This document shows, one piece after another, positions 1 to 7,777 of a stretch of DNA of 64,000 nt. A model generated the notes under the pieces. That model was not told where the DNA came from and searched no databases. It was given only the letters and a program-made list of their open reading frames with translations. Both the position numbers and the translations under genes were made by a program. Positions within the stretch are counted from its first letter, which is position 1, and each line of letters starts with the position of its first letter. This DNA is from Niveispirillum sp943370215. GTDB taxonomy: Bacteria; Pseudomonadota; Alphaproteobacteria; Azospirillales; Azospirillaceae. Location of the stretch: positions 62,001 to 126,000 of the forward strand of contig CALRQC020000012.1 in NCBI GenBank assembly GCA_943370215.1. Direction: 5' to 3'.

Positions 1-69
1 TGCCTGATCGCCGGCGGTCCCGGTGCCCCTATCGTCAGCTCGGCTATTTTGACCCTGGACGGAGGATAA
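1..69 (+). CDS. 3' end of a probable short-chain dehydrogenase (partial)
   Basis: Only the last 22 codons lie in the window. They are open in frame 1 and end in TAA at 67-69. The final residues read IVSSAILTLDGG, which resembles the usual SDR C-terminus (ITGAxLxVDGG), so this is probably the end of an SDR. The stop codon overlaps the left arm of an inverted repeat (62-92) that precedes the Rieske gene. The assignment rests on about 12 residues and is tentative. Confidence 0.4.
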   Translation, partial: CLIAGGPGAPIVSSAILTLDGG

Positions 70-92
70 TCTATTGTCCGTAGATTATCCTC
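62..92. promoter_or_regulatory. Operator candidate A, site 1 (perfect 12-bp inverted repeat)
   Basis: GAGGATAATCTA (62-73) and TAGATTATCCTC (81-92) are perfect inverted arms around a 7-nt spacer. The inner 21 nt (67-87), read on the minus strand, are TAATCTA-CGGACAA-TAGATTA. This is identical at 20 of 21 positions to a site at 8790-8810 upstream of the CYP101-like gene, including the asymmetric spacer. It lies 55 nt before the Rieske start codon. Sharing of the spacer as well as the arms argues for a specific transcription-factor site rather than a generic hairpin. Confidence 0.75.
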
Positions 93-93
93 G

Positions 94-109
94 TTATATG
101 ATCAATTAA
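94..109. promoter_or_regulatory. TTAAT-N6-ATTAA-type operator candidate (weak copy)
   Basis: TTATA-TGATCA-ATTAA has the same 5-6-5 geometry as the better copies at 3644-3659 and 6282-6297 and shares their TGA at the start of the centre. The left arm has two mismatches. It sits directly 3' of operator candidate A and 33 nt before the Rieske start codon. Confidence 0.4.
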
Positions 110-141
110 CAACGCTGAAGAACATAACAAGGGAGGTGGCG

Positions 142-1302
142 ATGGTGGCGGCCCAGACGCGTTCGGCGACTTTTGACAGTCTCAGCCCCAGCCAGCAGGC
201 GGCAATCCGGGCGATCCCGGCACATGATCAGGCCTCGGTTCCCCGCATCGATGATAAGCGACCATCCACGATCTATACCAGCGAGGCGCATTTCGCCAAG
301 GAACGCCAGGGGGTGTTTCGCCGCCTGCCGGTCGTTGTCGCCCTGTCCGCCTCGCTGCCCAAGCCCGGCATGTCCGTCGCCCATGATGGCTATGGCATAC
401 CGCTGCTGGCCACGCGGACCCGGGCGGGGGAGGCGCGGGTGCTGGTCAATGCCTGCCGCCATCGCGGCGCCAAGGTGGTGGAAACCTGTGAGCCGGAAAC
501 CGGTTCCAAGCTGGTCTGTCCCTACCATGCCTGGACCTATGGACTGGATGGCAAGCTGATCGGCATTCCCCGGGCGGAGACCTTCCCTTCCGTCTGCAAG
601 GAGGAGTTCGGCCTGGTGTCGCTGCCCAGCTATGAGGTGGGGGGCTTCATCTGGGCGATCCTGGATGCCAAGGCACCAGCCGATTTCAGCATGATCGGGC
701 CGGATCTGGCGGCAGATTTGGGGGCCTTGGGTCTGGGGGACATGTATGTCTATGGCAAGCACACCTATGACCTTGCCGCAAACTGGAAACTGGTGATCGA
801 GCCGTTCCTGGAGGGCTATCATGTGCAGCGGCTCCATGCGCAGTCCATCGGCACCATGTTTGCCGATGTGCCGACCGTGGTTGACCATATCGGGCCGCAT
901 ATCAGGCAGATTTCCGGCAAGATGAATTTCACACCGTCGATGCTGGACGAGAATCTGGGCAACATTCACAAGATCATTACCCATGCCTATCTGCTGTTCC
1001 CCAATACGGTGGTGGTGACCAGCCCCTATTATACCAGCGTGATGGTGGTCATCCCGACGGCGGCCGGGCGGTCGCAGGTCGATTATTACATGCTGACGCC
1101 CGGCAAGCCGGATAACCCGAAAGCAGAGGAACTTTATTCCCGGTCCTTCGAACTGATCCAGAAAGTGTTCGGCACGGAGGATTTCCGGGCGGCTGAGCTG
1201 TCCCAGAGCGGGCTTGCGGCCGGCTTCGTCGAGGAGGTGGTTTTCGGCGGGCTGGAGAATTGCATCCCGCCCTTCCACAGCCGGGTTGAAAGCCACTTGT
1301 GA
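142..1302 (+). CDS. Rieske non-heme iron oxygenase, alpha subunit
   Basis: 386-aa ring-hydroxylating-type oxygenase. The N-terminal Rieske [2Fe-2S] domain has C105-x-H107 and C126-x2-H129 (CPYHAW). The C-terminal catalytic domain carries the mononuclear-iron motif N214-W-K followed by E220-x3-E224-x2-H227-x4-H232. Such enzymes hydroxylate or dihydroxylate aromatic or alicyclic substrates using electrons from a reductase, with or without a ferredoxin. No dedicated reductase or beta subunit is adjacent, so it may borrow the ferredoxin (27304-27621) and flavoprotein (4984-6210) encoded elsewhere in the window. The ATG at 142 was chosen because GGGAGG at 131-136 lies about 6 nt upstream; an in-frame GTG at 136 overlaps that site. 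It appears to be the first gene of a unit with the CoA ligase 75 nt downstream. The family call is firm; the substrate is unknown. Confidence 0.88.
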   Translation: MVAAQTRSATFDSLSPSQQAAIRAIPAHDQASVPRIDDKRPSTIYTSEAHFAKERQGVFRRLPVVVALSASLPKPGMSVAHDGYGIPLLATRTRAGEARVLVNACRHRGAKVVETCEPETGSKLVCPYHAWTYGLDGKLIGIPRAETFPSVCKEEFGLVSLPSYEVGGFIWAILDAKAPADFSMIGPDLAADLGALGLGDMYVYGKHTYDLAANWKLVIEPFLEGYHVQRLHAQSIGTMFADVPTVVDHIGPHIRQISGKMNFTPSMLDENLGNIHKIITHAYLLFPNTVVVTSPYYTSVMVVIPTAAGRSQVDYYMLTPGKPDNPKAEELYSRSFELIQKVFGTEDFRAAELSQSGLAAGFVEEVVFGGLENCIPPFHSRVESHL

Positions 1303-1377
1303 TCCGCGCCGGCCGCCGCTTGTCCCCTGATGGGCGGCGGCCAGCCGATCCTGATGACATGAAAGGTCTTTGCGACC

Positions 1378-2889
1378 ATGGGGCATTCCCTGACCAGAGC
1401 CTTCGACTGGTGGGCTCATGAAATTTCCGGCACCGTCGCCCTGCAGGTGGGTGAGGACCGCATCACCTATGCGGAATTCGGTCGCTGGGTGGCGCGTGTC
1501 GCGGTAGATCTGCAGGCGCGGGGTGTAAAGCCGGGTGACCGTGTGGCGATGCTGGGTGCCAACTCGGCAGAACTTTGTGCGACCATGTTCGGGGCCATCC
1601 GGGCCGGCGCCATCGCCGTGCCGCTCAGTACGCGGGCGACGGCGCACGAAGTCCTGGAATCCATCGCCGATCTCGGGCCGTCCATCCTGTTCTGCGATCA
1701 GGAACGGGCGGCCAAGCTCTCCGGCGCACCGCTGCCCGTGACCGGGCTGGAGGAGATTGCCCGCCTGCGCCATGGCGGGGATGGGGCGGCGGTGCTGCCC
1801 GACCTGCCCCATCCGGACCCGGCGGCGGCGGCGGTCATCATCTCGACCAGCGGTTCCACGGCCCGCCCCAAGGGCGTGATGCTGAGCCATCGTGGCATCG
1901 TCGCCTATGTTGCCGAACTGGCGGTGACGGAGCCCGGTTGTGGCCTGGGGGCGGGTGCGCTGGTGCTGGCCCCGCTCAGCACCTCTGCCGGCTTCGTGCA
2001 GACGGTGCAATATCTGATGCTGGGCGCCACGGTGCATCTGGAAGCGGCGTTCGATGCGCAACGGACACTGGATATCCTGCATCGGCACCGCATCGTCGCC
2101 CTGATGGGGGTGCCGGTCTTCTTCGAGCGTATCGCCGCCTGTCCCGGCTTTGCCGAGGCCGACCTCAGCCATTTGCGTCTGGCCATGGTCGGCGGGGCGC
2201 GCGTGTCTGCGACCCTGCTGCAGACCTGGCTGGACAAGGGCGTCGTGCTGCGACAGCTCTATGGCCAGACAGAGGCGGGTGGCGGTGCCACCGTGGCCAC
2301 CCGCGCCCTCGCCGTCGTCTCGCCGGAGAAATGCGGGCGCGGCGGCATGTTCACCGAGATCGCCACCATTGATGGGGAGGGCCGGCGCTGTCCCGCCGGC
2401 ACGCCGGGAGAGATCATCATCCGGGGTCCGACCCTGATGCTGGGCTATTGGAACAATCCCGACGCCACGGCGCAAGTGCTGCGCGATGGCTGGTTGCACA
2501 CCGGCGACTGGGGGGTGCTGGACGAGCAGGGGAACCTGACCTTCCTGGATCGGCTGAAGGACATTATCATTTCCGGCGGCCTGAACATCTCCGCCGCCGA
2601 GGTGGAGCGGGCTGTTTCGGAATTTAACGGGGTGGAGGAGGTGGCGGTCATTGCCGCCCCCGATGATCGGTTCGGTGAAACGCCGCTGGCCATCCTCTAT
2701 TCCGCCGTGCCGGTTGATATCAAGGCCCTGATCGGCCATTGCAATGACCGGCTGGCCGATTACAAGGTGCCCCGCTATGTGGTGGTGGAAAGTGAGCCGC
2801 TGCCGCGCCTGCCAACGGGGAAATTGTCCAAGGTGGCCTTGCGTGACCGCTATCGGGATGCCACGGGAACTTTGCCCCGCGTCCGATAA
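1378..2889 (+). CDS. AMP-forming acyl-CoA synthetase (CoA ligase)
   Basis: 503-aa member of the ANL superfamily, which activates a carboxylic acid to its CoA thioester via an acyl-adenylate. The phosphate-binding loop STSGSTARPKG is at about residues 156-166. The A5 region reads LYGQTEAGGG, the A7 region is LHTGDWG, and the catalytic Lys is in PTGK482LSK. Length is normal for a stand-alone ligase. It follows the Rieske oxygenase gene by 75 nt in the same direction and is closed by a rho-independent terminator at 2942-2972. This suggests the two form one transcription unit that oxidises and then activates a substrate. It is one of four CoA ligases in the window. Substrate specificity cannot be predicted from the motifs. 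Confidence 0.9.
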   Translation: MGHSLTRAFDWWAHEISGTVALQVGEDRITYAEFGRWVARVAVDLQARGVKPGDRVAMLGANSAELCATMFGAIRAGAIAVPLSTRATAHEVLESIADLGPSILFCDQERAAKLSGAPLPVTGLEEIARLRHGGDGAAVLPDLPHPDPAAAAVIISTSGSTARPKGVMLSHRGIVAYVAELAVTEPGCGLGAGALVLAPLSTSAGFVQTVQYLMLGATVHLEAAFDAQRTLDILHRHRIVALMGVPVFFERIAACPGFAEADLSHLRLAMVGGARVSATLLQTWLDKGVVLRQLYGQTEAGGGATVATRALAVVSPEKCGRGGMFTEIATIDGEGRRCPAGTPGEIIIRGPTLMLGYWNNPDATAQVLRDGWLHTGDWGVLDEQGNLTFLDRLKDIIISGGLNISAAEVERAVSEFNGVEEVAVIAAPDDRFGETPLAILYSAVPVDIKALIGHCNDRLADYKVPRYVVVESEPLPRLPTGKLSKVALRDRYRDATGTLPRVR

Positions 2890-2941
2890 GCAGCGTTTCA
2901 TCTGCACGGCCTTATTGATAGGCTTCAACCTCCTGACCTTG

Positions 2942-2972
2942 GAAGGCGGCGGCAGCGTCGCCTTCTTTTTTT
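2942..2972 (+). terminator. Rho-independent terminator after CoA ligase
   Basis: GAAGGCG (2942-2948) pairs perfectly with CGCCTTC (2959-2965) and is followed by a run of seven T (2966-2972). This is a canonical intrinsic terminator on the + strand. The next gene (TetR) begins only about 20 nt later. Confidence 0.85.
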
Positions 2973-2991
2973 ATTTGGTGATTTCAGCGCG

Positions 2992-3630
2992 ATGGGACGT
3001 CCCAAAGGTACTTTGATTACACGCGACGGCGCCATCCAGGCCGCCCTTGACGTGATCGACGAGGGGGGCCTGACCGGCTTCAACCTTGCCATGGTGGCAA
3101 AGCGCCTGGGGGTTGCCGCCCCCTCGCTCTACCATCATTTCCGGGACCGGGAAGAGGTGCTGGCCGAAGTTGCCCGCCTGCTGCTGGCGCGCGCCGATCC
3201 GCCAGATCGCCCGCAATCGGCCGATTGGCGCACCCTGATGGTCGATCTGGCCATCGCCGCGCGCCGTTCCATCCTGTGTCATCCCAAGGCGGCACCGCTC
3301 TTGATGATGTTCCCGCCCCGCCATGTCGCGGTGACCTCTTATGAGCGGTCGCTGCGGGTGCTGACAAGGTGCGGTGTGCCGCCGGAGCTGCATCTGGCCT
3401 TGGTCAGTGGTGTGGAGGCCATCCTGTTCGGCTCCGCCCTGCTGGCCAGTGGGGCGCGGGTCCAGGGCATTGGACTGCTGCCGGTGCTCGACCCGGAAAA
3501 ATACCCGGCGCTTGTCGCGGCCGTGGGGGCCAATCCCCTGGAGGAAGAGGCAATGTTTGTTGCCACGGTGGAGGGATTTCTGGAGGGGGTCTATCCAAGG
3601 ATGACGGAACACCAGAAGGCGGAGTCGTGA
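2992..3630 (+). CDS. TetR/AcrR family transcriptional regulator
   Basis: 212-aa repressor-type regulator. The N-terminal helix-turn-helix (about residues 10-55) includes the typical recognition-helix sequence GVAAPSLYHHFRDREE. The rest is a helical ligand-binding domain with low conservation. It starts with the MGRPKG sequence common in this family. It lies between the Rieske/ligase unit and the thiolase and is followed 13 nt after its stop by a TTAAT-N6-ATTAA dyad, so it is a candidate regulator of these units. The start codon is about 20 nt after the T-run of an intrinsic terminator and no good Shine-Dalgarno is visible. It may be translated from a leaderless transcript or from readthrough. 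Ligand unknown. Confidence 0.88.
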   Translation: MGRPKGTLITRDGAIQAALDVIDEGGLTGFNLAMVAKRLGVAAPSLYHHFRDREEVLAEVARLLLARADPPDRPQSADWRTLMVDLAIAARRSILCHPKAAPLLMMFPPRHVAVTSYERSLRVLTRCGVPPELHLALVSGVEAILFGSALLASGARVQGIGLLPVLDPEKYPALVAAVGANPLEEEAMFVATVEGFLEGVYPRMTEHQKAES

Positions 3631-3643
3631 TACATTGAATCAT

Positions 3644-3659
3644 TTAATTGACTGATTAA
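3644..3659. promoter_or_regulatory. TTAAT-TGACTG-ATTAA operator candidate
   Basis: Perfect 5-bp inverted arms around TGACTG, in the promoter region of the thiolase at 3711. The site at 6282-6297 is TTAAC-TGATTG-ATTAA, 14 of 16 identical including most of the centre. Geometry and size suit a TetR-family dimer. Confidence 0.6.
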
Positions 3660-3674
3660 CTCATATCCGTTCAA

Positions 3675-3699
3675 ATGCCCGCACTTGAATTGCGGGCAT
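3675..3699 (+). promoter_or_regulatory. 5'-leader hairpin of thiolase
   Basis: ATGCCCGCA (3675-3683) and TGCGGGCAT (3691-3699) form a perfect 9-bp stem with a 7-nt loop. It ends 11 nt before the chosen ATG of the thiolase and immediately before its probable ribosome binding site. It could affect translation or mRNA stability, but no function is established. An ATG at 3675 inside the stem is in frame with the thiolase and is considered less likely as the start. Confidence 0.45.
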
Positions 3700-3710
3700 C
3701 GGAGACCGGA

Positions 3711-4937
3711 ATGCGTGAGGCTTGGATTATTGACGCGGCACGGACGCCGCGTGGTATCGGGAAGATTGGCAAGGGGGCGCTGGCGGATACTCATCCCCAG
3801 CGGCTGCTGTCCACGGTGCTGCGGGCGCTGGCCGAACGGAACGGGCTGGACACGGCCGATATTGACGACGTGCTGGCTGGCTGTGGCACCCAGGCGGGTA
3901 AGCAGGGAAGCTGCATCGCGCGCATGGCGGCGCTGGATGCCGGGTTCAGCCATGCGGCCACAGGCATGTCGCTGGACCGGTTCTGCGGTTCGGGCCTGAC
4001 GGCGGTCAATCTGGCAGCCATGGGTGTGCTGTCGGGCGTGCAGAATCTGGTGGTCGCGGGCGGGGTGGAATCCATGTCCTATGGCCTCAGTTTGGGCGTG
4101 GGCATGATCGACGCGGGCAATCTGGACCTGCGCCGGCACACGCCGCAACCGCACCAGGGCGTGTGCGGCGACCTGATCGCCACGCTGGAAGGGTTTGACC
4201 GCCATGCCGTTGACAGTCTGGCGCTGGAAAGCCAGCGCCGCGCCGATATCGCCATCCGTGAGGGGCGGTTCGCGCGCAGCGTGATCCCCGTGCGGGCCAG
4301 TGATGGCAGCGTCCTGCTGGACCGGGAGGAATATCCCCGCCCGCAGACGACGCTGGAAGGGCTGGGCCAGTTGAAGCCGGCCTTCGCGGCCATGTATGAC
4401 GTGCCGCTGGATGCGGAGGGCACCACGCATAAATCATTGGTGCGCCATGCCTATCCGGATATTGAGATCAACCATGTTCATACGGCGGGCAACAGCTCGG
4501 GCGTGGTGGACGGGGCAGCGGCGGTGATCATCGCTTCCCCCGACTATGCGCGGGCGCATGGGCTGAAGCCGCGGGCCCGCATCCGGGCCATGGCGACGGC
4601 GGGCGATGACCCGACCCTGATGCTGAACGCCCCCGGTCCGGCCGTGTGCAAGGCGCTGGCGCAGGCCGGGATGGGTATCCGCGATATCCAGTTGGTGGAG
4701 ATCAACGAGGCTTTCGCCGTTGTGCCGCTGAAATTCATGCGGGATTTCGACCTGGACCCGGCCATCGTCAATGTGAATGGCGGCGCCATCGCCCTGGGGC
4801 ATCCCATCGGGGCCACGGGCGCCATCATCCTGGGCACGCTGCTGGACGAAATGGAACGCCGCGACCTCAATGTCGGGCTGGCCACCCTGTGCGCGGCCGG
4901 CGGCATGGCCCCGGCGGTGATCATCGAGCGTATGTGA
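3711..4937 (+). CDS. Thiolase (acetyl-CoA C-acyltransferase)
   Basis: 408-aa thiolase that cleaves 3-ketoacyl-CoA with CoA in beta-oxidation (or condenses in reverse). The nucleophile is C92 in DRFCGSG, the catalytic histidine is H363 in GHPIGATG, and the second cysteine is C394 in LCAAGG, so all active-site elements are present. The N-terminus MREAWIIDAARTPRG fits the family start. An upstream in-frame ATG (3675) lies inside a hairpin and was rejected. A dyad at 3644-3659 is in the promoter region. It converges with the flavoprotein at 4984, separated by a 12-bp-stem hairpin. It is one of four catalytically complete thiolases in the window, consistent with successive rounds or parallel branches of side-chain/ring degradation. 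Confidence 0.9.
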   Translation: MREAWIIDAARTPRGIGKIGKGALADTHPQRLLSTVLRALAERNGLDTADIDDVLAGCGTQAGKQGSCIARMAALDAGFSHAATGMSLDRFCGSGLTAVNLAAMGVLSGVQNLVVAGGVESMSYGLSLGVGMIDAGNLDLRRHTPQPHQGVCGDLIATLEGFDRHAVDSLALESQRRADIAIREGRFARSVIPVRASDGSVLLDREEYPRPQTTLEGLGQLKPAFAAMYDVPLDAEGTTHKSLVRHAYPDIEINHVHTAGNSSGVVDGAAAVIIASPDYARAHGLKPRARIRAMATAGDDPTLMLNAPGPAVCKALAQAGMGIRDIQLVEINEAFAVVPLKFMRDFDLDPAIVNVNGGAIALGHPIGATGAIILGTLLDEMERRDLNVGLATLCAAGGMAPAVIIERM

Positions 4938-4943
4938 AGGGGG

Positions 4944-4974
4944 GGCGGTGCGGGCTTGTGACGCCCGCACCGCC
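4944..4974. terminator. Bidirectional hairpin between convergent genes
   Basis: GGCGGTGCGGGC (4944-4955) and GCCCGCACCGCC (4963-4974) form a perfect 12-bp stem with a 7-nt loop. It lies between the stops of the thiolase (4937) and the flavoprotein (4984, minus). There is no T-run, but the position supports a transcription-termination role in both directions. Confidence 0.65.
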
Positions 4975-4983
4975 GGTCTCGCC

Positions 4984-6210
4984 TCAGCCGGGCTGGAACA
5001 GTAGTTTCAGCGGCAGGCCCGTGTCGGCAAGCTGTTCCGCTGTGGCCGTGATGCGCCCGGCGACCAGCTTCTTGCCGGCCATGAAATCGGCGGGCCGGTT
5101 TACGCAATGAACGGCGGCGATCCGGCCGCCCCGCAGGTGGAAGACGCTGAAGGCGCCGTCGGCGGGCGATCCCCGTACGATCCTGTCATCCTCCGGATTG
5201 CACAGGCCCACCATCTGCAGCTTGATGTCATACTGGTCCGACCAGAACCAGGGGATGGCATCATAGGGTTCCGGCCGGCCCAGCAGGGTGCCCGCCGCCA
5301 CCCGGGCCTGATCCAGGGCGTTTTGTACCGATTCCAGCCGCACCAGCCCGTCGATGGACAGGTTGCGGTGGCTGGTACAGTCGCCAAGGGCGACGATGTC
5401 GGGATCGCTGGTTTGGGTATATTCATCCACGACGATGCCCCCTTCCACGCGCAGGCCCGCCATCTGGGCCAAGTCCACTGCTGGCACCAGCCCGATCCCG
5501 ACCAGGACCAGATCGGCCGCGTGCCGCGTGCCGTCGCCGCACCGGGCCGCAATCACGCGCCCGCCATCGGCTTCCAGCGCCTGGGGAAGCGCGCCGCAGA
5601 GCAGTTCCACCCCCTGGCGCCGGTGATAATCCGACAGGAAGTCCGCGATCTCCGGCCCGGCGCTGCGGCCCAGGATGCGGGGCCCGGCCTCCAGCACCGT
5701 GACGGCAAGCCCCTGTTTTGTGGCGACGGCGGCCACTTCCAGCCCGATATAGCCGCCGCCCACCACCAGCAGCCGCCGGCCCGGCAGCAGATGCGGGCGC
5801 AGGGCATCGCTGTCGGCGATGCTGCGCAGGGTGAAGACATTCTGCAAATCCGCATGGGGCAGGGGAAGGCGGCGCGGGGTGCCGCCTGTGGCCAGTGCCA
5901 GTTTGGCGTAGGACAGGACACTGCCATCATCAAGGCTGACCGTATGGCCAGCGGGATCGATGCCGGTGGCGCGCCGGCCGCTGAGGAAGCGCACCTCGGC
6001 CTTGTCCAGGCTGGCCCGGCTGGCATGGGTCAGCGCGTCGGCACCGATGGCGCCGGTCAGGAAGGCCTTGGACAGGGGCGGGCGCTGATAGGGCAGGTGG
6101 GGTTCGTCCCCCACCAGGGTGATGGGGCCGGCATGGCCCTTGCGGCGAAGCTGCAGCGCCAGTTCGCCGCCCGCCTGGCCGGCGCCGATGATAAGGATAT
6201 GATTTTCCAT
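4984..6210 (-). CDS. Putidaredoxin-reductase-like FAD/NAD(P)H ferredoxin reductase
   Basis: 408-aa flavoprotein of the class-I P450/dioxygenase ferredoxin-reductase family. The FAD-binding motif GAGQAG is at residues 9-14. The HLPYQRPPLSK segment after it is typical of putidaredoxin and rubredoxin reductases. The NAD-binding motif VVGGGYIGLEVAA is near residue 150 and the second FAD motif (ALGDC) is near residue 285. It should pass electrons from NADH to a [2Fe-2S] ferredoxin. The only visible ferredoxin partner is at 27304-27621 and the likely terminal acceptors are the P450s at 8884 and 39695. The start ATG at 6210 gives the standard MENHILIIGAG N-terminus; longer upstream reading is antisense to the aldehyde dehydrogenase. 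It is divergent from that gene, with a shared dyad at 6282-6297 between them. Confidence 0.9.
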   Translation of the reverse strand: MENHILIIGAGQAGGELALQLRRKGHAGPITLVGDEPHLPYQRPPLSKAFLTGAIGADALTHASRASLDKAEVRFLSGRRATGIDPAGHTVSLDDGSVLSYAKLALATGGTPRRLPLPHADLQNVFTLRSIADSDALRPHLLPGRRLLVVGGGYIGLEVAAVATKQGLAVTVLEAGPRILGRSAGPEIADFLSDYHRRQGVELLCGALPQALEADGGRVIAARCGDGTRHAADLVLVGIGLVPAVDLAQMAGLRVEGGIVVDEYTQTSDPDIVALGDCTSHRNLSIDGLVRLESVQNALDQARVAAGTLLGRPEPYDAIPWFWSDQYDIKLQMVGLCNPEDDRIVRGSPADGAFSVFHLRGGRIAAVHCVNRPADFMAGKKLVAGRITATAEQLADTGLPLKLLFQPG

Positions 6211-6281
6211 GATGCTTCCGTTCTGTTTCCTGTCCTGCCCCGTCGGGTCTGCGGGGGGCTTTATATTCATGCTTGCATTGT

Positions 6282-6297
6282 TTAACTGATTGATTAA
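6282..6297. promoter_or_regulatory. TTAAC-TGATTG-ATTAA operator candidate
   Basis: Dyad (extended form TTTAA-N8-TTAAA at 6281-6298) in the 142-nt divergent promoter region between the ferredoxin reductase (minus) and the aldehyde dehydrogenase (plus). It closely matches the site at 3644-3659. Its position suits simultaneous control of both directions. Confidence 0.6.
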
Positions 6298-6352
6298 AGT
6301 CTGACCAGTCCGCTGCGCAAGGTCGCGGCGTTTGCAAGACAGGGGACAGGAC

Positions 6353-7777
6353 ATGCTGCTTGGCGAATTCGCCATGACCATCGGTGGGCGTGCGGTGACG
6401 GGTGCTGCAAGCCTGGATGTCGTCAACCCCGCCACCGAACAGGTCATCGCCCGCATCCCTGACTGTTCGCGTACCCAACTGGATGCGGCGGTGGATGCCG
6501 CGCGCGCGACGTTCCCGGCCTGGCGGGCGGCGGCACCGGCGGAACGGCGCGCGGTGCTGGTCCGGATTGCTGGCGTCTTGAAAGCCAATGCAGACGAACT
6601 GGCCCGCCTGTTCACGCTTGAACAGGGTCGCCCGCTGGACAAGGCGCGGCAGGAGGTGCTGGGGGCCGCATATTGGTGCGGGGCCGTCGCGCGGCAGGAA
6701 CTGCCCGTGACCGTGCATGAGGATGGTGAGGCCCGCCGCGTGGAGACGCGGCATGTGCCGCTGGGTGTGGTGGGCGCCATCGTTCCCTGGAATTTCCCCG
6801 TGATGCTGGCCATCTGGAAGCTGGCACCGGCCCTGCTGGCCGGCAATTGCGTGGTGCTGAAACCGTCGCCCTTCACGCCGCTGACCATGTTGCGCCTGGG
6901 CGAATTGCTGCGCGCCGACCTGCCGCCCGGCATATTCAACGTGGTTTGCGGCGGTGACGATCTGGGGCCCTGGATGACGGGGCATGATGGCATCGACAAG
7001 ATCAGCTTCACCGGCTCCACCGCCACGGGCAAGCGCGTCATGGCGGGGGCGGCCGGCAACCTGAAGCGGGTGACGCTGGAACTGGGCGGCAATGACGCGG
7101 CCATCGTCATGCCCGATGTGGATGTGGACAAGGTGGTGGCGCCGCTGTTCTGGAGCGCCTTTTCCAACAGCGGGCAGCTCTGCATCGCCACCAAGCGGCT
7201 GTTCATCCATGATGCCATCTATGACCGGCTGTCGGCGGCTCTGGCGGAATTTGCCCGAACCGTGAAGGTGGGTGACGGTATGCAGCCTGGTACGGAACTG
7301 GGGCCGTTGCAGAACCGCCGGCAGTATGAGCGGGTGCGGGCCATGATCGACGATGCCCGCGCCGCCGGCCTGCGGTTCCTGGCGGGGGGCGCGGTGCCGG
7401 AGGGTACGGGCTATTTCATCCCCGTCACGCTGGTCGACAACCCGCCCGACGACAGCGCGGTGGTGGCAGAAGAGGCGTTCGGCCCCCTGCTGCCCCTGCT
7501 GCGCTTCCGGGAGGTGGATGAGGTGGTGGCCCGCGCCAACGCCTCTCCCTATGGCCTGGCCGGGTCGGTCTGGACCGCCGATCCGGCGGTCGGCACCGCC
7601 ATCGCGGCCCGGCTGGAGACGGGGACCGTCTGGATCAACGAGGCGCATTACCTGTCGCCGCTGGTGCCGTTCGGCGGGCACAAGCAGTCGGGCATCGGTA
7701 TCGAGAACGGGCTGGACGGGCTGCTGGAATTCACCAATGCCCAGACCATCTGTCTGCGCAAGGGGGCCGCCGCATGA
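6353..7777 (+). CDS. NAD(P)+-dependent aldehyde dehydrogenase
   Basis: 474-aa ALDH superfamily enzyme, oxidising an aldehyde to a carboxylic acid. The general base is E243 in LELGGND and the nucleophile is C277 in SGQLC. The coenzyme loop is FTGSTATGK. Asn follows LELGG where many ALDHs have Lys, and the same is seen in the paralogue at 30327-31757, so the two form a subgroup distinct from the ALDH at 10113. The ATG at 6353 follows a GGGGACAGGAC segment; an upstream in-frame TTG at 6332 is less likely. The stop overlaps the next start (ATGA), so it is translationally coupled to the enoyl-CoA hydratase. Expected to act on the aldehyde formed after hydroxylation/alcohol oxidation. Confidence 0.9.
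   Translation: MLLGEFAMTIGGRAVTGAASLDVVNPATEQVIARIPDCSRTQLDAAVDAARATFPAWRAAAPAERRAVLVRIAGVLKANADELARLFTLEQGRPLDKARQEVLGAAYWCGAVARQELPVTVHEDGEARRVETRHVPLGVVGAIVPWNFPVMLAIWKLAPALLAGNCVVLKPSPFTPLTMLRLGELLRADLPPGIFNVVCGGDDLGPWMTGHDGIDKISFTGSTATGKRVMAGAAGNLKRVTLELGGNDAAIVMPDVDVDKVVAPLFWSAFSNSGQLCIATKRLFIHDAIYDRLSAALAEFARTVKVGDGMQPGTELGPLQNRRQYERVRAMIDDARAAGLRFLAGGAVPEGTGYFIPVTLVDNPPDDSAVVAEEAFGPLLPLLRFREVDEVVARANASPYGLAGSVWTADPAVGTAIAARLETGTVWINEAHYLSPLVPFGGHKQSGIGIENGLDGLLEFTNAQTICLRKGAAA

Noticed and set aside
142..1302. Possible 3-ketosteroid 9-alpha-hydroxylase (KshA) and hence a steroid ring-degradation cluster
   Set aside because: The motif around the mononuclear iron and the lack of other ring-cleavage genes (for example meta-cleavage dioxygenase, 4,5-9,10-seco hydrolase) do not support a canonical steroid pathway.
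106..2928. A 940-codon open frame on the minus strand opposite the Rieske and CoA-ligase genes
   Set aside because: Gln/His/Gly/Arg-rich translation without any domain; it is the antisense of two clearly coding genes in GC-rich DNA.
2994..3003. Perfect palindrome GGGACGTCCC at the TetR start codon
   Set aside because: It encodes the common MGRPK start of TetR proteins, so coding constraint explains it; no second copy was seen.
5930..7681. Long minus-strand open frames overlapping the ALDH gene, and the upstream extension of the ferredoxin reductase frame to 7218
   Set aside because: Composition typical of antisense frames; the reductase has a proper start at 6210 and its extension is opposite the ALDH.
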